From contig JBCBZK010000003.1 in the NCBI GenBank assembly GCA_039815365.1, forward strand, positions 1 to 64,000: DNA of 64,000 nucleotides. Direction: 5' to 3'. Each line of letters starts with the position of its first letter. The stretch's first letter is position 1. This stretch comes from CALBPI01 sp039815365 (lineage in GTDB: Bacteria; Pseudomonadota; Gammaproteobacteria; Steroidobacterales; Woeseiaceae). Positions 1 to 7,144 of this stretch are shown one piece after another. The notes below the pieces were generated by a model. The model ran no database searches. It worked only from the letters and a program-made list of their open reading frames with translations, and was not told where the DNA came from. A program made the translations under genes and the position numbers.

Positions 1-1
1 G

Positions 2-103
2 CTCATGCGCAAAGACTGGAATCTGGGTTACGCGGTGCCGGCAGTCGGCAACGAAGTCACCCTGAACATCCAGGTCGAATTGAACTACGCGGACGGCGAA
101 TAA
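2..103 (+). CDS. YceI family protein, C-terminal fragment
   Basis: Only the last 33 codons before a TAA stop lie in the window. The tail WNLGYAVPAVGNEVTL is typical of the final strands of the YceI lipocalin-like barrel, a periplasmic fold that binds polyisoprenoid or other amphiphilic molecules. The next gene carries its own YceI domain and starts 13 bases downstream, so the two are probably one operon. The N-terminus, including any signal peptide, is outside the window. Confidence 0.75.
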   Translation, partial: LMRKDWNLGYAVPAVGNEVTLNIQVELNYADGE

Positions 104-116
104 GGCCGGCGGCTCG

Positions 117-1382
117 ATGTCCGCAAGCGTAGACGCGCCGGGCGACAGCGCGGACGCAATACAGCACAAATACACGGCGATAGCTCAGTGGTTCCACTGG
201 GCTATCGCCGCGATGATTGTGTTGCAGTTTGTGCTGGCGCAGTTGTCTGAATGGGCGGAGCACGACGGTGAGCGCTTACGCCAGTTGGCGTTGCTTGCAA
301 ACCATAAATCGGTAGGCATGACCATCCTTGTGCTTGCCATCGCACGCCTGGCCTGGCGCCTGACGCACACGCCGCCCAAACTACCGGTGGCGATGGTCGA
401 CTGGCAAAAATCAGCCTCGCACTGGGCGCACGTAGCGCTCTATGGTTTCTTGTTCGCCCTGCCCGTCACCGGTTGGCTGATGTCATCTGCGGCGGCGTAC
501 AGTGTCAGTTGGTTTAACGTCTTTAGCTGGCCCGACCTGATAGCGCCATCAGTGGCATGGCGAGATAACCTAAAGCTCATTCATGAATGGCTCGGCAAAG
601 CACTCTTTGTGACCGCGCTGATACACATAGGCGCAGCGTGCAAACATCACTTTATCGACCGTGACACGGTATTGAAACGTATGACTACTACAGCAACTTT
701 CAGTGCGTTCATCGCACTGGTCGGTCTTGGCGCGTTTTCGTTGACGAACGTTGGCGCCAAGGCACCAGCACCGCAACACAGTGAATCTTCGGATGAAATC
801 GTGCAGAGCGCGTCAGATTCGACAACCGCTGCGGTCTCGGTGCGAGCAACGTCAGAGAGCGCGCCAGCAACAGCGGCAGCTGCGGCCCCGCCGCTGTGGA
901 TCATTGATGCTGACAACAGCACCATTGAGTTTACGGCGGAACAAGCCGGTGCGAGTTTCACCGGCGTTTGGCAACGTTGGCAAGGTGAGCTTCGGTTTGA
1001 CGCCGATAATCTGGCACTCAGCGCATTTGATGTCAGCATCGACGTGACTGGCGTTGAAACCGACGATGCAGATCGCAACGCAACGTTACAGGATGCAGAG
1101 TGGTTTGATGCGGCGAGCTTTCCGGTGGCGCGTTTTTCAACGCAAGAAATCACGGTCGATGGCGACGGTTTTAGCGGCCAGTGCACTCTGACCATTAAAG
1201 ACAAGGCCAGTCCGGTTACTTTTTTGTTTACCGTCAAACAGGACGGTAATACCGTTATGTTGAATGGTACGGCGCGGCTCGACCGTTTGGCGTTAGGCGT
1301 GGGTACCGGCGAATGGGCATCGACTGAATGGGTGGGTCAGTACGTAGACGTTGCGGTTGTCGTGACAGCGGAGCTTCCCTGA
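117..1382 (+). CDS. cytochrome b561 / YceI domain fusion protein
   Basis: A 421-residue two-domain protein. Residues about 20-185 form a four-helix cytochrome b561 (YodB/CybB type) with candidate heme ligands His28, His63, His156 and His170. A further hydrophobic helix follows at about 194-213, then an Ala/Ser-rich linker at about 215-257. Residues about 258-421 are a YceI barrel, beginning near PPLWIIDADNSTIEF. Known b561 proteins shuttle electrons from membrane quinol, and YceI proteins bind isoprenoid-like ligands in the periplasm. Fusing them suggests an inner-membrane redox protein whose periplasmic YceI domain presents a quinone-like substrate; that role is inferred. It follows a separate YceI gene by 13 bases. 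The ATG at 117 is the first start after the upstream stop, and no strong ribosome site is visible. Confidence 0.85.
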   Translation: MSASVDAPGDSADAIQHKYTAIAQWFHWAIAAMIVLQFVLAQLSEWAEHDGERLRQLALLANHKSVGMTILVLAIARLAWRLTHTPPKLPVAMVDWQKSASHWAHVALYGFLFALPVTGWLMSSAAAYSVSWFNVFSWPDLIAPSVAWRDNLKLIHEWLGKALFVTALIHIGAACKHHFIDRDTVLKRMTTTATFSAFIALVGLGAFSLTNVGAKAPAPQHSESSDEIVQSASDSTTAAVSVRATSESAPATAAAAAPPLWIIDADNSTIEFTAEQAGASFTGVWQRWQGELRFDADNLALSAFDVSIDVTGVETDDADRNATLQDAEWFDAASFPVARFSTQEITVDGDGFSGQCTLTIKDKASPVTFLFTVKQDGNTVMLNGTARLDRLALGVGTGEWASTEWVGQYVDVAVVVTAELP

Positions 1383-1448
1383 CGGACAACGAACAGCACC
1401 AACACACGGCGCATTCGCGCATTCACTGCGCGCGTTACGCATATGGCT

Positions 1449-1454
1449 TATAAT
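1449..1454 (+). promoter_or_regulatory. putative -10 box of the bkd operon promoter
   Basis: A perfect TATAAT lies 88 bases before the bkdA1 start, in the gap after the b561-YceI gene. No good -35 box is seen at 16-18 bases upstream. Transcription starting a few bases downstream would place the large hairpin at 1473-1517 inside the mRNA leader. Confidence 0.4.
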
Positions 1455-1472
1455 GTTTCGCGAGAAACTTTG

Positions 1473-1517
1473 GGCATGACGGTTTTAGTGGCGGACACGC
1501 ACTAACAACGTCATGCC
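1473..1517 (+). promoter_or_regulatory. long leader hairpin before bkdA1 (attenuator-like or terminator)
   Basis: GGCATGACG (1473-1481) pairs perfectly with CGTCATGCC (1509-1517). Inside it TTAGTG (1485-1490) pairs with CACTAA (1500-1505), and further pairing joins the two stems. The hairpin is followed directly by GTTTTATTT and then the GGGGAG ribosome site of bkdA1. A strong stem with a U-rich tail between a -10 box and a start codon resembles an intrinsic attenuator. It could also terminate read-through from the upstream gene. Confidence 0.55.
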
Positions 1518-1541
1518 GTTTTATTTGGGGAGTTAGACGCT

Positions 1542-2786
1542 ATGGCGAGCAAGCAATCCAGCCTGCATGTGCCCAAGGCACCTGCGCGCCCGGGCGATGA
1601 TCCGGATTTTTCCTATTTGAAATTATCGCCGGCAGGCGCGATGCCGCGACCGGACAGTAACGCGAAAATCGCCGACACCGAACTGTTGGCGACGGGGCTG
1701 GTGCGGGTATTGGATGAGGACCACAACGCCAAAGGCGCATGGAACCCGCACCTTGACGCAAAAGAACTGCAAATCGGCTTACGCCATATGCTGATGACGC
1801 GTGCATTCGATGAGCGGATGCAGCGCGTTCAGCGGCAGGGCAAGACGTCTTTCTATGTGAAGTCAACCGGTGAAGAAGCCGTATCTGTCGCGCAAGCGAT
1901 GGCGCTGCGTCCCGGTGACATGCTGTTTCCGTCCTACCGAAATCAGGGTCTGTTTATCACGCGCGGCTCAAGCCTGACCGATCTCATGTCGCAGTGTTTG
2001 TCGAACACGCGCGACATGTGTAAGGGTCGCCAGCTGCCCGTGATGTATCACTCAAAGCAAGACAGCATCTTCTCGATCTCAGGCAACCTCGGTACGCAAT
2101 TTCCGCAAGCGGTTGGCTGGGCAATGGCATCGGCGATCAAAGGCGAGCAACACATTGCTGCCGCGTGGATTGGCGACGGCACAACAGCTGAGGCAGACTT
2201 CCATCATGCACTGACGTTCGCGTCGGTCTATCGCGCGCCGGTGTTGCTCAACGTTGTAAACAACCAATATGCGATTTCGACGTTCCAATCGTTCGCCGGC
2301 GGCGAACAGCAAACGTTCGCTGCACGCGGGCCTGGCAACGGCATCGCTGGCGTACGCGTTGACGGCAATGACTTTCTCGCCGTTTATGCCGTCACACAAT
2401 GGGCCGCCGAGCGCGCACGCGCCGGCGCCGGCGCAACCTTGATCGAACATGTGACCTACCGCGGCTCTGCACATTCCACCAGCGATGATCCGACGCGCTA
2501 TCGCCCCAAAGATGAGTGGGATGCGTTTCCGCTAGGCGACCCTGTCGAGCGACTCAAGCAATACCTCATTGCAATGGGCGAATGGTCGAACGAACAGCAC
2601 GATGCACTAACCGCAGAACTTGACGCACATGTCGTCGCAAGCTGGAAAGAGGCCACGAGTTACGGAACGATGAACGAAGGACCGCGACTTGATGCGTCAT
2701 TGATGTTCGAAGATATTTTTAAGGACATGCCCGACAACCTGAAAGCGCAGCGCGACGCATGGCGCGCTGAACGCGATCGCGGTTAG
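1542..2786 (+). CDS. bkdA1: branched-chain 2-oxoacid dehydrogenase E1 alpha subunit
   Basis: A 414-residue thiamine-diphosphate decarboxylase subunit. With E1 beta it decarboxylates the 2-oxo acids from valine, leucine and isoleucine and passes the acyl group to the lipoyl arm of E2. The ThDP/Mg motif starts near residue 210 with GDGTTAEADFHHAL and closes with VVNNQYAIST. The segment HVTYRGSAHSTSDDPTRYR is the phosphorylation-loop region typical of this family. Length matches BkdA1-type proteins of about 410 residues, and the substrate loop favours branched-chain over pyruvate. The ATG at 1542 has GGGGAG nine bases upstream. First gene of a tight three-gene operon, 21 bases before bkdA2. Confidence 0.93.
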   Translation: MASKQSSLHVPKAPARPGDDPDFSYLKLSPAGAMPRPDSNAKIADTELLATGLVRVLDEDHNAKGAWNPHLDAKELQIGLRHMLMTRAFDERMQRVQRQGKTSFYVKSTGEEAVSVAQAMALRPGDMLFPSYRNQGLFITRGSSLTDLMSQCLSNTRDMCKGRQLPVMYHSKQDSIFSISGNLGTQFPQAVGWAMASAIKGEQHIAAAWIGDGTTAEADFHHALTFASVYRAPVLLNVVNNQYAISTFQSFAGGEQQTFAARGPGNGIAGVRVDGNDFLAVYAVTQWAAERARAGAGATLIEHVTYRGSAHSTSDDPTRYRPKDEWDAFPLGDPVERLKQYLIAMGEWSNEQHDALTAELDAHVVASWKEATSYGTMNEGPRLDASLMFEDIFKDMPDNLKAQRDAWRAERDRG

Positions 2787-2807
2787 GCACTCTGGAGAGA
2801 TAACGGC

Positions 2808-3821
2808 ATGGCTAAAATGAATATGATCCAGGCGCTGAACTCAGCGATGGATATTGCAATGGATCGCGACCCCTCAGTGGTTGTGATGGGTGAAGACGTC
2901 GGCTATTTCGGCGGCGTGTTTCGCTGCACCGATGGCTTGCAACGAAAATATGGTGAACACCGCTGTATCGATACGCCGATCTCGGAAGGCGGTATCGTCG
3001 GCACAGCGATTGGGATGGCCGTCAACGGACTACGACCCATCGCGGAAATTCAGTTTGCCGACTATATTTACCCGGGGTTTGATCAGATCGTCAGTGAGCT
3101 CGCGCGTGTTCGCTACCGCAGCGCAGGCGATTTTTGCGCGCCGGTGACGATACGCACGCCCTGCGGTGGTGGTATCCGCGGTGGCCAAACCCACTCACAA
3201 AGCCCTGAGGGCATTTTCGCGCACGTGTCTGGCATCCAGGTCGTCATGCCGTCGAATCCCTATGACGCCAAAGGCTTGCTGCTATCAGCAATTGAGAGCG
3301 ATGACCCGGTCGTATTTTTTGAACCCAAGCGCATTTACAACGGACCGTTCGACGGCGACCCGAACAAGCCCGCGGTCAGCTGGTCTTCTCACCCGCAAGG
3401 CGAAGTGCCCGATGGTCACTACACAGTACCGATAGGCTCAGCGAATGTCGTCGAATCGGGCAGCGACGTCACGATCATCACTTATGGGACCATGGTGCAT
3501 GTTTCGCAAGCGGCAGCCAATGCCGCTGGCGTTGATGCCGAGATTATCGACGTACGATCGATTCAACCGCTGGATCTCGATACGTTAACGACATCCGTCA
3601 ACAAGACCGGACGCTGCGTTGTCGTTCACGAAGCAACCCGTTTCTCAGGCTATGGCGCAGAATTATCCGCCAGCGTGCAGGAGGCGTGCTTTTATTCACT
3701 AGAAGCATCGATCCTGCGGGTGACCGGCTGGGACACACCTTACCCTCACGCGTTTGAATGGGATTACTTCCCAGGCCAAAAGCGCATCATCCATGCACTG
3801 CAACAGGTAATGGAGCGTTAA
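2808..3821 (+). CDS. bkdA2: branched-chain 2-oxoacid dehydrogenase E1 beta subunit
   Basis: A 337-residue transketolase-type beta subunit that completes the heterotetrameric E1. Visible family features are VVVMGEDVGYFGGVFRCTDG near residues 25-45, the segment DTPISEGGIVGTAIGMA, the FADYIYPGFDQIVSE region and the C-terminal transketolase domain with DVRSIQPLDLDTL. It follows bkdA1 after 21 bases with a GGAGA site, and precedes the E2 gene by three bases, which points to one transcript and balanced subunit synthesis. Alternatives such as a pyruvate or acetoin dehydrogenase beta subunit are less likely, given the partner alpha subunit. Confidence 0.93.
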   Translation: MAKMNMIQALNSAMDIAMDRDPSVVVMGEDVGYFGGVFRCTDGLQRKYGEHRCIDTPISEGGIVGTAIGMAVNGLRPIAEIQFADYIYPGFDQIVSELARVRYRSAGDFCAPVTIRTPCGGGIRGGQTHSQSPEGIFAHVSGIQVVMPSNPYDAKGLLLSAIESDDPVVFFEPKRIYNGPFDGDPNKPAVSWSSHPQGEVPDGHYTVPIGSANVVESGSDVTIITYGTMVHVSQAAANAAGVDAEIIDVRSIQPLDLDTLTTSVNKTGRCVVVHEATRFSGYGAELSASVQEACFYSLEASILRVTGWDTPYPHAFEWDYFPGQKRIIHALQQVMER

Positions 3822-3824
3822 TCG

Positions 3825-5060
3825 ATGAGTCAATACGTATTTAAGCTACCCGATCTTGGCGAGGGACTCGTAGAAGCGGAGATCGGCGAATGGCACGTCA
3901 AGGTCGGTGACAGCGTCGCCGAAGATCAAGTGATCGTAGACATGATGACCGACAAAGCCGCCGTTGAGATTCCCTCACCGGTCAGCGGCACAATCGCATC
4001 ACTGCATGGTGTCCAAGGCGACATCGTCCCCGTCGGCACGAATCTGATTGTGTTTAACATCGAACAAGACGGCAGTGTCGATGACACAGGCGTCAAGGAA
4101 GTGGTTGCGAGCGCAGCCGCAGTGCCCACGCCGGACGTCGCACCACAACCATCTGCGGCGCAAACAGGCCAGCGGGTACTCACATCACCGGCGATCCGCG
4201 CCCGTGCCAAAAAAGCCAACGTTGATTTAGCGGACGTCCCTGCCAGCGGCCCGCGCGGTCGCATTCTGGCAACGGATCTTGATGCCTACATTGCCAGTGA
4301 CGGGAAGCTCTCATCAGCGGCCAACGATGCACGCTCCGAGTCCGCCGCGTTTGCGCCGACAGATGCAACCGAAGAAATCAAAGTGATCGGTGTGCGACGT
4401 GTCATTGCACGCAAAATGAGCGAGAGCAAACGTAATATTCCGCACTTCACGTACGTTGAAGAAATCGATGTCACTGAGTTCGAGTCGCTGCGGCAGCATC
4501 TAAATGCAACCCGCAATGATGATCAACCCAAACTGACTTTCTTGCCGTTACTCATAACGGCACTTGCCAAAACACTGCGCCAGTTTCCGCAATGCAACGC
4601 AACCTATGATGCTGATCGTGAGATCGTCGTGCGGCACAAAGCGCTGCATGTTGGAATTGCGACGCAAACCGATAACGGTTTGAAAGTACCTGTCATTCAA
4701 CAAGCGCAAAGCAAAGATATCTGGCAACTCGCCAACGAAGTCACACAATTATCTGCATTGGCACGCAACGGCAAGGCCAACAAGGCGCAGCTGACGGGCT
4801 CCAGCATTACGATCACAAGTCTCGGCGCGCTGGGCGGGATCGTGACGACGCCTGTCATCAATGCGCCTGAGGTTGGCATCATCGGTATCAACAAAGCCGT
4901 TGATCGTCCGGTTGTCAAAGATGGCGCCATCGTCGTTCGCCGCATGATGAACTTGTCAGTATCTTTCGATCACCGTTTTGTTGACGGTTACGATGCCGCT
5001 GAAATGGTTCAGTACATCAAGGGACTGATCGAACACCCTGCAACGATGTTTATGCGATAG
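3825..5060 (+). CDS. bkdB: dihydrolipoyl acyltransferase E2 of the branched-chain 2-oxoacid dehydrogenase
   Basis: A 411-residue E2 core subunit. A single lipoyl domain occupies residues 1-80, with the lipoyl-lysine Lys44 in MMTDKAAVEIP. A peripheral subunit-binding domain lies at about 120-152 (SPAIRARAKKANVDL). The catalytic acyltransferase domain follows from about 180 to the end, with the HxxxDG active site His383-Asp387-Gly388. It transfers branched acyl groups to CoA. The start lies three bases after bkdA2. No E3 (lpd) gene follows: the next gene is convergent, so E3 must come from elsewhere, probably the shared pyruvate dehydrogenase Lpd. Confidence 0.93.
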   Translation: MSQYVFKLPDLGEGLVEAEIGEWHVKVGDSVAEDQVIVDMMTDKAAVEIPSPVSGTIASLHGVQGDIVPVGTNLIVFNIEQDGSVDDTGVKEVVASAAAVPTPDVAPQPSAAQTGQRVLTSPAIRARAKKANVDLADVPASGPRGRILATDLDAYIASDGKLSSAANDARSESAAFAPTDATEEIKVIGVRRVIARKMSESKRNIPHFTYVEEIDVTEFESLRQHLNATRNDDQPKLTFLPLLITALAKTLRQFPQCNATYDADREIVVRHKALHVGIATQTDNGLKVPVIQQAQSKDIWQLANEVTQLSALARNGKANKAQLTGSSITITSLGALGGIVTTPVINAPEVGIIGINKAVDRPVVKDGAIVVRRMMNLSVSFDHRFVDGYDAAEMVQYIKGLIEHPATMFMR

Positions 5061-5106
5061 CTGCTGTTGTACGCGAGCACGCGCCAACCGCACAGACTTG
5101 GCTGCG

Positions 5107-5796
5107 CTAACACTCAGCGGCAGATTGTCGTGCGTCGGTATCGTCACCGATAAAACGAATCAAACGATCCCACTCTGGTTTGTCTTTCGCAATTTGATAC
5201 GACTTCAAATCCGACAACCCAATACCGAGTTCAGACGCGTGAACGTAGTTTTGCGTATCGCGAAGAACCGCGACCACCGGAATACCAAGACTGGTCAGAA
5301 ATCGCATCAGGCGTTGGAATGCCTTGTTGTTGCGTCGCGTTCTGTTGGCAATGATGCCGAGCTGCGTTTTGCTGCGATCAAGTTTGGCGACGAGCAGTAA
5401 ATCTGCAATAGCGCGTGACGCAGCATGGATATCAAACTTGGACGGCAGCACCGGCATTAACACTTTGTCTGCGTCGCGTGTGATCTCACGCATTTGCGGT
5501 GCGGTGAATCCGGCAGGGGAATCAACGATGACCCAATCACAGTCCTGCGGAATCCGTAATTGAAAGCTACGCGTCACATCCATCCGCGTCTCATACGCCG
5601 CGATGCCGTGTACGGCAGGCAAACCCTCAGGCCGCTCTGCCAACCAATGCATACTCGACCCTTGCGGATCGAAATCCATTAGCGTCGGCTTACCACCCGC
5701 GCCGGCGTAAAAACTCGCGAGGTTGGTCGCCAACGTTGTCTTGCCGCTACCACCTTTCGGGTTTACGACCACAATTTTTTTGCGCATAGGCTCCAT
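5107..5796 (-). CDS. ParA/MinD-type ATPase, orphan
   Basis: A 229-residue P-loop ATPase with the deviant Walker A motif KGGSGKTTLATNLA (Lys14 to about residue 28), including the signature lysine. DWVIVDSPAGF is the Walker B region. These proteins position plasmids, chromosomes or large complexes by forming ATP-dependent dimers on DNA or membrane. No ParB or parS-like repeat is seen nearby, so the cargo is unknown. Met1 is preferred over Met4 because AAGGA lies about seven bases upstream. The gene is convergent with bkdB and upstream of no obvious operon partner. It could partition a cellular complex rather than DNA. Confidence 0.8.
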   Translation of the reverse strand: MEPMRKKIVVVNPKGGSGKTTLATNLASFYAGAGGKPTLMDFDPQGSSMHWLAERPEGLPAVHGIAAYETRMDVTRSFQLRIPQDCDWVIVDSPAGFTAPQMREITRDADKVLMPVLPSKFDIHAASRAIADLLLVAKLDRSKTQLGIIANRTRRNNKAFQRLMRFLTSLGIPVVAVLRDTQNYVHASELGIGLSDLKSYQIAKDKPEWDRLIRFIGDDTDARQSAAEC

Positions 5797-5895
5797 GGGC
5801 GATCCTTGCCCTAGCGATATCTAGTTATCGGTCAGTGTGCCGTTTTTTTGAGCGTACTGCATTAAACAGTTGTTACAAGTGGCTATTGCATGAGC

Positions 5896-5922
5896 AAAAA
5901 AAAACCACCGGCGAACCGGTGG
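5896..5922 (-). terminator. intrinsic terminator after the YHS gene
   Basis: On the minus strand, CCACCGG-TTCG-CCGGTGG is followed by nine T. It lies 43 bases beyond the stop of the YHS gene and upstream of the ParA gene, so it separates the two transcripts. Confidence 0.9.
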
Positions 5923-5965
5923 CAAGGTTTACGTTGCTGAAAGGGGGGCAGCAACGCGATACGCG

Positions 5966-6445
5966 CTATTTCAGTACGTTAGGCCAGTTCGTGTCCGCAA
6001 GTTTGATGAAGCCAACAGGGTCTTTGCGCCATGTCGCGCCAACATCATCGTTGTAATTCACATACAACTTGTCGTCGACGATTGCCCAGACCGTCGGATC
6101 ACCCGAAGCGGTATAGCCTTGCGATACGGCCCAGGCGCAATATCCGCCGTACTGCGGCGCATATTTCTCGGGGTTTGCGACAAAGGCGTCGCGATTTGCA
6201 GCGCTAGCGAATAACCACTTTGCACCGTTGTGCTTTGTACTGAATTTCTTGCTGCCTTTTACCGGCTTGCCGTCAGTGAAGTAGGCGACGGTGTCATAAC
6301 CACTCAGCGCCGTGCTTGAGAAAACCCCCGTGTATACCGGATCTTTATCGGCGAACGCTGATGCTGAAAATGTGGCAAGCACAAAGCTTAGAATAACCGC
6401 CGTGAAAGGCAGGCGGCGTGATCTGTGGATCGTTATCGAGGTCAT
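5966..6445 (-). CDS. exported YHS domain protein
   Basis: A 159-residue protein with an N-terminal signal peptide (RLPFTAVILSFVLATFSASA, cut near AFA). It carries one YHS domain, seen in LSGYDTVAYFTDGKPVKG, the YAPQYGGYCAWAVSQG segment and a C-terminal VNYNDDVGATWRKDP. YHS domains are thought to bind metal, and small exported family members occur near copper or redox genes. A start 17 codons upstream is possible, but Met at 6445 has GGAG at a good distance and gives a standard signal peptide. Monocistronic, with its own terminator. The exact function is unknown. Confidence 0.82.
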   Translation of the reverse strand: MTSITIHRSRRLPFTAVILSFVLATFSASAFADKDPVYTGVFSSTALSGYDTVAYFTDGKPVKGSKKFSTKHNGAKWLFASAANRDAFVANPEKYAPQYGGYCAWAVSQGYTASGDPTVWAIVDDKLYVNYNDDVGATWRKDPVGFIKLADTNWPNVLK

Positions 6446-6511
6446 TGGCTCGCTCCAATATGTGTTGATGCGACAGAAGACCCAACGATCTGGCAAAACA
6501 TTTCAGCTATT

Positions 6512-7144
6512 TTAACGACCCGACTGTAACGCGACTGCCTGCGCTGCTGCCTCGGTTACCGCCGACCAATTGCCTTGCGCGACGTCATCTTTGTTGACGA
6601 TCCAACTGCCACCCACACAGGCAACCGAACTGAGTGCCAAGTAGTCTTCTGCATTCTGAAGGTTGATACCGCCAGTTGGGCAAAAGTACAAGCCCGGGAA
6701 CACGGCAGAAAACGCTTTTAGCGCATTCACGCCACCCGCGTATTGAGCCGGAAAGAACTTCACAGCATCTAACCCAAGCGCAACCCATTGTGCGACCTCG
6801 CTGGTCGTCTGCGCGCCGGGCAATATCGCAACGCCGCGCGATTTGCAGACATCAAATACAGGCATCGAGATACCGGGCGAGACGATAAACGACACGCCGG
6901 CATCAATCACCGCGTTCGCCTGTGCCTCTGTCCAAACCGTGCCGGCACCGACACACATGTCCGGGCACTGTTGCGCAATCGCCTCAATAGAAGCTATGGC
7001 GGCATCGCTACGCAACGTGATCTCTATGACTTTAATGCCGCCTGCAAGCAGCGCATTCGCCAACGGCACTGAGTGCTCAACGTCCTGTATCACGACGACC
7101 GGTATTACCGGCGAAATCTTCATCATATCGGTCATGTCAGACAT
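6512..7144 (-). CDS. eda: 2-keto-3-deoxy-6-phosphogluconate aldolase
   Basis: Last step of the Entner-Doudoroff pathway: cleaves KDPG to pyruvate and glyceraldehyde-3-phosphate through a Schiff base. With the start at 7144 the protein has 210 residues, close to the usual 213. The catalytic Glu41 lies in VIEITLRS and the Schiff-base Lys129 in LDAVKFFPAQ. The start is chosen because GGGAG lies eight bases upstream and the ATG overlaps the edd stop in ATGTCTGA; an ATG six bases further upstream is possible. The overlap implies translational coupling with edd. Last gene of the zwf-pgl-edd-eda operon. Confidence 0.93.
   Translation of the reverse strand: MSDMTDMMKISPVIPVVVIQDVEHSVPLANALLAGGIKVIEITLRSDAAIASIEAIAQQCPDMCVGAGTVWTEAQANAVIDAGVSFIVSPGISMPVFDVCKSRGVAILPGAQTTSEVAQWVALGLDAVKFFPAQYAGGVNALKAFSAVFPGLYFCPTGGINLQNAEDYLALSSVACVGGSWIVNKDDVAQGNWSAVTEAAAQAVALQSGR

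Noticed and set aside
647..1237. 196-residue minus-strand ORF within the b561-YceI gene
   Set aside because: It is antisense to a gene with clear domains, lacks a ribosome site and has no family pattern. It is a shadow.
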